Positions 59,725 through 64,000 of a stretch of DNA of 64,000 nt are shown here, in pieces (within the stretch, counting starts at the first letter, position 1; every line of letters begins with the position of its first letter). The position numbers and the translations under genes are program-made. Below the pieces are notes generated by a model. That model was not told where the DNA came from. It ran no database searches and worked only from the letters and a program-made list of their open reading frames with translations. The stretch comes from Bdellovibrio sp. BCCA (GTDB taxonomy: Bacteria > Bdellovibrionota > Bdellovibrionia > Bdellovibrionales > Bdellovibrionaceae), in contig NZ_JBBNAC010000001.1 in assembly GCF_037996825.1 (NCBI RefSeq), forward strand, positions 3,286,001-3,350,000. The letters are read 5' to 3'.

Positions 59725-61128
59725 ATGCGCAGCCAAAGAGTTCTTATATTAGATGACGAGTCATCACTCCGCACCGCTCTGTTTAGAGTGCTCGATAGAA
59801 AAGGACTAAACGTTATCACTGCCAACAAGATCGAAGAAGCAAAGGTCTTGTGCCAAGGCGACACTCATATTGACTTAGCTATTGTTGATCTCAACCTTCC
59901 TGATGGTGACGGTATTGAGTTCATGACTTATTTAAAAGGCATGAGCCCGGCAACAGAAGTGATTATTCTGACAGGTCACGCGACAATTGAATCTGCAATT
60001 CGTGCGACTCAAAAAGGCGCTTTCCACTTTGTTACTAAGCCTTTTAATCTTGAAGAGTTGATGAGCTTGATTGAAAAAGCTCTGACTCATAAGAAGTTGC
60101 AACAAGAAAACCAGCAGCTTCGCTCAGAATTAAATAAAAAATATAAGTTCGACCAAATCATCGGAAATAGCGATCAAATCCAAGGCGTTTTGCGTTTGAT
60201 TGAACGCGTGGCGGATTCCGACTCCACTGTCCTTGTCACAGGTGAATCAGGAACTGGAAAAGAATTGATCGCTCGCGCGATTCACTACAATTCTCCTCGT
60301 GCAACGGGTCCTTTTATTCCGATCAACTGCGGTGCGATTCCTTCGGAACTTCTTGAGAGTGAACTTTTCGGTCACATGAAAGGTGCTTTCACTGGAGCCA
60401 TTGCCAATCGCGTAGGTCGTTTTGAAATGGCCGATGGCGGAACGATCTTCCTTGATGAGATCGGTGACCTTGAACCTTCTTTACAAGTTAAACTTCTTCG
60501 TGCTTTGCAAGAGCGTAGTTTTGAACCGGTAGGTTCGACAAAAACTGTGTCTGTGAATGTGCGCGTGATTGCAGCGACAAACATCAACTTGGAAGAGGCT
60601 GTTGAAAACGGCAACTTCCGCGAAGACTTATTCTATCGTTTGAACGTCATTCCGTTGGCGGTTCCGGCTCTTCGCGAGCGTAAATCAGATATTCCTTTGT
60701 TACTTACACACTTTATGGATGTGTTTAATAAAACCAAAGGTCGCGGTTTGAGTGGAATCACTCCGGATGCCTTGGAATCTTTGGTGAATTATCCATGGCC
60801 TGGAAATATCCGTGAACTTGAAAACTTGGTCGAGCGCATGACGATTCTTAAAGGCCAAGGTCACATTGATATTTCAGATCTTCCGATAAAATACAAATCG
60901 GGCAAAATGACTTCTTCGGAGGTCGGCGGTCTTGAAATTCCGGATAACGGGATGGACTTTAACTCGGCTGTTGATGCTTACGAAAATGCGTTGATCTTGA
61001 AGGCTTTGGAAAAAACCGGATGGAATCGCAACCAAGCAGCGGCATTGTTAAGACTCAACCGCACAACACTGGTGGAGAAGATCAAAAAGAAAGGTCTCAC
61101 TCCTCCAAACGAAATTACTCCAACATAA
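59725..61128 (+). CDS. NtrC-family sigma-54-dependent response regulator
   Basis: A 467-residue activator with all three parts: receiver (VLILDDESSLR, LAIVDLNLPDGDG phospho-Asp, VTKPFNLEEL), AAA+ domain (GESGTGKE, GHMKGAFTGA, GGTIFLDEIGD) and Fis-type DNA-binding end (WNRNQAAALLRLNRTTLVEKI). The intact GAFTGA shows it can contact sigma-54. ATG 59725 is chosen because GGAAGG lies upstream; 59710 would add 5 residues. Partner is probably the preceding kinase. It could activate the sigma-54 promoter candidates in this window, but nothing ties it to them directly. Confidence 0.93.
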   Translation: MRSQRVLILDDESSLRTALFRVLDRKGLNVITANKIEEAKVLCQGDTHIDLAIVDLNLPDGDGIEFMTYLKGMSPATEVIILTGHATIESAIRATQKGAFHFVTKPFNLEELMSLIEKALTHKKLQQENQQLRSELNKKYKFDQIIGNSDQIQGVLRLIERVADSDSTVLVTGESGTGKELIARAIHYNSPRATGPFIPINCGAIPSELLESELFGHMKGAFTGAIANRVGRFEMADGGTIFLDEIGDLEPSLQVKLLRALQERSFEPVGSTKTVSVNVRVIAATNINLEEAVENGNFREDLFYRLNVIPLAVPALRERKSDIPLLLTHFMDVFNKTKGRGLSGITPDALESLVNYPWPGNIRELENLVERMTILKGQGHIDISDLPIKYKSGKMTSSEVGGLEIPDNGMDFNSAVDAYENALILKALEKTGWNRNQAAALLRLNRTTLVEKIKKKGLTPPNEITPT

Positions 61129-61134
61129 AAAAAC

Positions 61135-61162
61135 AAAACCCGCTTTCAAGAGCGGGTTTTTT
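61135..61162. terminator. Bidirectional intrinsic terminator after the NtrC-type gene
   Basis: AAAACCCGCT (61135-61144) and AGCGGGTTTT (61151-61160) form a 10-bp stem with a 6-nt loop and T-rich tail; A-rich flank suits the convergent gene. Confidence 0.9.
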
Positions 61163-61166
61163 GTTT

Positions 61167-61496
61167 CTATTTTTTGCAGTTCTGAAGTTCATCATTCACA
61201 AAATCTAAACGCAGTGCCGCGACCATCAGAATTTCGCGCCCCTTCATCTCAGATACAGAGGCGAAACCTTTGACGGTTGTTCCTTCGAATGGAGAGTTGG
61301 GATCATTGGGATTCTGGCGGAAGAATCGAGTGATCTCGACATACGGCAGTTCAACGCCTCCAGAAAATGATTTCGTATCGATTTTGATAATTCTATTTGG
61401 AACTCCGGGAGCCGTTATACAACTGTACACGCCATCGCGGTAAGCAAATGCCGATGAAACAGATAGCGTCGCCAACAAGCCCAAGAATAATCTCAT
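61167..61496 (-). CDS. Small hypothetical secreted protein
   Basis: A 109-residue protein from ATG 61496, with GGAGG at good spacing. It has a signal peptide (MRLFLGLLATLSVSSAFA) and a mature part starting YRDGVYSC, with a second Cys near the end (ELQNCKK), possibly bridged. Beta-strand-like sequence (IIKIDTKSFSGGVELPYVEI in two parts). No family recognised. Confidence 0.75.
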   Translation of the reverse strand: MRLFLGLLATLSVSSAFAYRDGVYSCITAPGVPNRIIKIDTKSFSGGVELPYVEITRFFRQNPNDPNSPFEGTTVKGFASVSEMKGREILMVAALRLDFVNDELQNCKK

Positions 61497-61600
61497 AAGT
61501 CCTCCGATTTTAAATAGACTTATCTCATTCTTAGTTTGATTTGTTGTCACTCAATGATTCAGCCTATGTCATATTCGGGCTCGCCTCGCGATCATGAAAC

Positions 61601-61960
61601 TCATTCTCTGACCGAAGTTTTATCATCGACACGATGAACACCATCAATGGCCATCACTTTTCTTTTCAAGGCGTCACTTTCTTCCGGAGATTGTACAAAT
61701 CCTTGAATAGAAGCGCGACCACCTCTTACACGGATATTAACGTTTCTGGCTTCGTCAGAAAAACCAGTGTCTCGGTCCAAACTTCGACGGGCCGTCGCTT
61801 GCAAGTCTCGATCGGAGTGGTAGGTCGTTGCGGGTTGGCGATGATAGTTTTTGTACGTAGGTCTCACGGTCGTGGTTTGAGGTTTTGGAGAGTCTCCCAT
61901 GGCGTGCGCAAAGCTCCCAACAAAAACAAAAATGAGAGTTGTTACAAGTTGTCTTTTCAT
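61601..61960 (-). CDS. BON-domain periplasmic protein
   Basis: A 119-residue protein with a signal peptide (MKRQLVTTLIFVFVGSFAHA) and a BON domain in the C-terminal half: NVNIRVRGGRASIQGFVQSPEESDALKRK (in two parts) and VMAIDGVHRVDD. BON domains bind membranes in proteins such as OsmY, so it may protect the envelope under stress. The middle is Pro/His/Arg/Tyr-rich. Monocistronic. Confidence 0.88.
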   Translation of the reverse strand: MKRQLVTTLIFVFVGSFAHAMGDSPKPQTTTVRPTYKNYHRQPATTYHSDRDLQATARRSLDRDTGFSDEARNVNIRVRGGRASIQGFVQSPEESDALKRKVMAIDGVHRVDDKTSVRE

Positions 61961-62196
61961 AAATTCCCCCAGTTTCTGATGTCGTCATGCCTCTATCATA
62001 GACCCTTGCTCTTTTGCGGGAAGACCAGTCACGGAAATTCATAAAAACTGTGCTCCATAGCACTTGTCGAAAAGCCCGCTCTCTTTCGAGAAAGTCACAC
62101 TACCAGAGTTCGGACATGAGCTTCGCTGAAGTTTCGTTTTAAAGGACATCACTTAGGCGAGACGCTTGCATTTGGACATTCCTCATGGAGTTTTCT

Positions 62197-62697
62197 ATGA
62201 AAAATGTTTTTATTTTTTTGGTGGTTCTTGGTTTTTCGCAATTTAGTTTTGCTAAGTTAAAACCTTTTAACTTTCCCTCTTCACTAGGAAGTCTGCGCAA
62301 CGAGTGTCTTCACATTGAAGAACAGTATCCCGAGTTTGCGTGTCTCAAGTTTGAGTTCTATCAAAGTTCCCCAGACGCTTTGCAAGCGGACTTCGATGAG
62401 CTCATTGACACGAATGACTACAACCTGCGCACTTCCAATTGGTCCGAGCTTATGACCATGTTGATGACTTCGATGGATGCACAGATCTATCGCTACCAAA
62501 ATCCCCGCGATATTGAGATTCTCCTTCGCACAAAAGCCAAGAATCAGTGGGAACTTTTAAGACTTAAAGACGGTCTTCGCGATTTTTGGGTTGATCCCCA
62601 CACCTATTGGTATCCAAGTGTGGACGCCATCAGCTTTATCGCCATCAACAAAAAGACTTCGCAAATCCTCGTAATTTCCCACGGTGAAAGAAACTAA
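62197..62697 (+). CDS. Hypothetical secreted protein
   Basis: A 166-residue protein from ATG 62197 (GGAG 8 bases upstream; frame open to 62185). Signal peptide MKNVFIFLVVLGFSQFSFA. The mature part has two Cys near the start (NECLHIEEQYPEFACL), aromatic/helical content and DPHTYWYPSVDAISFIAI near the end. No family recognised. Confidence 0.7.
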   Translation: MKNVFIFLVVLGFSQFSFAKLKPFNFPSSLGSLRNECLHIEEQYPEFACLKFEFYQSSPDALQADFDELIDTNDYNLRTSNWSELMTMLMTSMDAQIYRYQNPRDIEILLRTKAKNQWELLRLKDGLRDFWVDPHTYWYPSVDAISFIAINKKTSQILVISHGERN

Positions 62698-62740
62698 GTT
62701 ATTGGATTTTATATGCAATCACCTTACGAAATAAGTCAGC

Positions 62741-62769
62741 TTGACTATTTGTGCGGAATACCGCACAAT
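62741..62769 (+). promoter_or_regulatory. Candidate promoter of the toxin-antitoxin pair
   Basis: TTGACT (62741-62746) and CACAAT (62764-62769) with a 17-bp spacer. The -10 half is weak; the palindrome below overlaps the spacer and -10. Confidence 0.45.
62749..62768 (+). promoter_or_regulatory. Palindromic operator upstream of the toxin-antitoxin genes
   Basis: TTGTGCGG (62749-62756) and CCGCACAA (62761-62768) are perfect 8-bp inverted arms around AATA. The site is 21 bp before the toxin ATG, as expected for antitoxin autorepression. Confidence 0.7.
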
Positions 62770-62789
62770 CAAAAACCAAGGAAGAGTTT

Positions 62790-63083
62790 ATGAGTTATCA
62801 ACTCCTCCTAACACCAGAATTTCAAAGCTGGTTTGAGAAATTGGATCCCAAAACTCAATTGATCATCACCTCCCGATTAGAACGGCTTCAAATCGAGGGA
62901 CATTGGGGATTCGTAAATCGCTTCGATAACTTAATTGAACTAAAATGGACATCAGGAATCAGAGTTTATACTTCTTTAAAGCAAAACAATATTCTCGTTC
63001 TTTTAGGAGGAAATAAAAATGGCCAAAGCAAAGACATTAAAAAAGCCCAAAAGCTCCTCGCCAAATACATTGAAGAAGTTTAA
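62790..63083 (+). CDS. RelE/HigB-type toxin (Gp49-like)
   Basis: A 97-residue protein of the RelE/ParE-fold, HigB/Gp49 (phage-derived addiction module killer) type: LLLTPEFQSWFEKLDPKTQ, SRLERLQIEGHWGFV, LIELKWTSGIRVYTSL and NNILVLLGGNKNGQSKDI (the usual LL-G--K-KQ-DI strand). Such toxins cut mRNA on the ribosome. ATG 62790 has AAGGAAG at good spacing. The toxin gene precedes the antitoxin, and the two overlap by 65 bases. Confidence 0.88.
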   Translation: MSYQLLLTPEFQSWFEKLDPKTQLIITSRLERLQIEGHWGFVNRFDNLIELKWTSGIRVYTSLKQNNILVLLGGNKNGQSKDIKKAQKLLAKYIEEV

Positions 63084-63327
63084 TCCTAATGAAAGACTTC
63101 TTCTTAATAAAAAACTTGTGGCTGAAGTTTTGGTTGATGCTCTTATCCAGAATGACATCGAAACTTTTAGAGATGTCTTGATCTCCCATTTGCGAGCTCT
63201 ACCAAAAACAGAACTAGCAAAAAAGACGGGATTAGGCCGTAGGACTCTTTATGATTTGATGGAAAACGAGAAGTTTGACCCTCGTCTTTCTACCTTAAGC
63301 GCGCTTCTTAGTAAAATTGCCGCATAA
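63019..63327 (+). CDS. HigA-type helix-turn-helix antitoxin
   Basis: A 102-residue antitoxin with a Lys-rich N-terminus and an HTH in the C-terminal half (PKTELAKKTGLGRRTLYDLM, then NEKFDPRLSTLSALLSKI), like the TIGR02684 probable addiction-module antidote family. It overlaps the toxin by 65 bp in another frame, so the toxin's end sits inside this gene. It probably represses its own promoter through the palindrome at 62749-62768. Confidence 0.88.
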   Translation: MAKAKTLKKPKSSSPNTLKKFNPNERLLLNKKLVAEVLVDALIQNDIETFRDVLISHLRALPKTELAKKTGLGRRTLYDLMENEKFDPRLSTLSALLSKIAA

Positions 63328-63356
63328 AAAAGGAGAGATTGCTCTCTCCTTTTTTT
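63326..63356. terminator. Bidirectional intrinsic terminator after the toxin-antitoxin pair
   Basis: AAAAAAGGAGAGA (63326-63338), loop TTGC, TCTCTCCTTTTTT (63343-63355): a long stem extended by A/T flanks, usable in both directions. Confidence 0.9.
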
Positions 63357-64000
63357 ATTTTTTCTTGAATAAGTGAAGCATTTCAAAGAGCGCATCCATA
63401 CCAGCAAGTGCCGTGATGTCAGCGTGATCGAATGGTGGGGAAATTTCTACGACGTCTCCACCCACTAAGTTTGGAATTTGAAAGGCGCGGAAAATTCTTT
63501 GCACTTCATAAGTTGTAAGGCCGCCGGGAACTGGAGTTCCAGTGCCTGGAGCACAGCTTGGATCTAAGTTGTCGATGTCATAGCTGATGTATGTTGGTGT
63601 ATCGTCAAACTTTGGAAGCGTTTTTAAAAACTCTGTGATCGGCTGATTGCGAATCTCGTCGACCGTGATCACACGAATGCCGTGTTTGTTCACGAAATCC
63701 AAATCGTCTCCGCCAGCTAAAGGACCGCGAATTCCGATTTGCACCATTTTCTTTGGATCAACCAAACCCTCTTCCACCGCATGACGGGCAAACGCGCCGT
63801 GATGGTATTCTTGCCCCCAAGCCGCTGGATATGTATCCAAGTGCGCATCGAAATGAACGAAGGCTAAAGGCTTTCCATATTTTTTGCGAAGGGCGCGAAG
63901 CACTGGCAATGTCGTTGAGTGGTCGCCACCGACGGCGAGGAATCTTTTATTGTGACTTAAAACCTCACCCACAAACTTTTCGATGCGTTCGTAAGTTTGG
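63355..64000 (-). CDS. Agmatinase/arginase-family ureohydrolase, N-terminus cut by window end
   Basis: The frame runs on past base 64000 (upstream residues QTYERIEKFVGEV continue in frame), so the N-terminus is missing and the GTG at 63972 is probably not the start. Manganese ligands are present: GGDHSTT, HFDAHLDTYP, and SYDIDNLDPSCAPGTGTPVPGG. These match the ureohydrolase signature. SpeB-type agmatinase (agmatine to putrescine plus urea) is the best fit; arginase or formiminoglutamase remain possible. Ends in Lys-rich KKK. Confidence 0.88.
   Translation of the reverse strand, partial: QTYERIEKFVGEVLSHNKRFLAVGGDHSTTLPVLRALRKKYGKPLAFVHFDAHLDTYPAAWGQEYHHGAFARHAVEEGLVDPKKMVQIGIRGPLAGGDDLDFVNKHGIRVITVDEIRNQPITEFLKTLPKFDDTPTYISYDIDNLDPSCAPGTGTPVPGGLTTYEVQRIFRAFQIPNLVGGDVVEISPPFDHADITALAGMDALFEMLHLFKKK

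Noticed and set aside
61634-62044. 136-codon plus frame over the BON gene
   Set aside because: Antisense to a BON-domain gene with a clear signal peptide and start; no motifs of its own.
1-64000. tRNA, rRNA, CRISPR arrays, insertion sequences, prophage
   Set aside because: None was recognised: no CCA-ended cloverleaf, spaced direct repeats, transposase motifs or phage structural genes.

Overview
The window looks like chromosome from Bdellovibrio or a close relative (Bdellovibrionota). This is inferred from gene content and style: a single-cluster sheathed-type flagellar operon, many secreted lipoproteins and trypsin-like proteases, many two-component systems, frequent TTG/GTG starts and moderate GC. 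No rRNA, tRNA, CRISPR array, insertion sequence or prophage was seen.

Layout. 1-5.4 kb: the tail of a membrane protein, a cNMP-binding/pseudo-receiver/anti-sigma-type ATPase protein, lgt, an HExxH metalloprotease, a degenerate serine-protease homologue, a lipoprotein and yacG. 5.5-11.6 kb: an HU-family protein, a large intergenic hairpin, pfkA and a complete livK-H-M-G-F branched-chain amino acid ABC operon. 11.6-17.0 kb: two histidine kinase/OmpR-type regulator pairs around two small secreted proteins. 17.2-33.2 kb: one 15-gene minus-strand flagellar operon in transcription order: AMIN/TPR protein, AAA+/Fis regulator lacking GAFTGA, flgB, flgC, fliE, fliF, fliG, fliH, fliI, fliJ, motE-like, fliK, flgD, TIGR02530-type gene, flgE. 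It has a sigma-54 promoter candidate (GG-N10-GC) at its head and a strong intrinsic terminator at its end. Several intercistronic hairpins sit next to ribosome binding sites.

33.4-36.2 kb: a lipoprotein plus mlaE-mlaF-mlaD (lipid transport). 36.3-43.6 kb: a secreted protein with fibrinogen-type domains, a possible 53-aa secreted peptide, a trypsin-like lipoprotein, and a predicted barrel/lipoprotein gene pair behind a second sigma-54-like site. 43.6-50.3 kb: dciA-like gene, trmFO, another trypsin-like lipoprotein, tdk, a 22-cysteine secreted protein and an mltF-like transglycosylase. 50.3-57.8 kb: an APC permease, dbpA, glmS, glmU, an M14 peptidase and a HAD hydrolase. 57.8-61.1 kb: a PAS/GAF histidine kinase with an NtrC-type activator. 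61.2-64 kb: small secreted proteins, a BON protein, a toxin-antitoxin pair with a palindromic operator, and an agmatinase-family gene cut by the window end.

What stands out most is the flagellar operon: its sigma-54 promoter, a candidate upstream activator site, an activator-like AAA+ protein that has lost the sigma-54 contact loop, a large periplasmic AMIN/TPR protein, and a hairpin-plus-Shine-Dalgarno element used twice with a compensatory base-pair change. The bacterial fibrinogen-domain protein and the 26-bp perfect inverted repeat upstream of pfkA are further unusual items.
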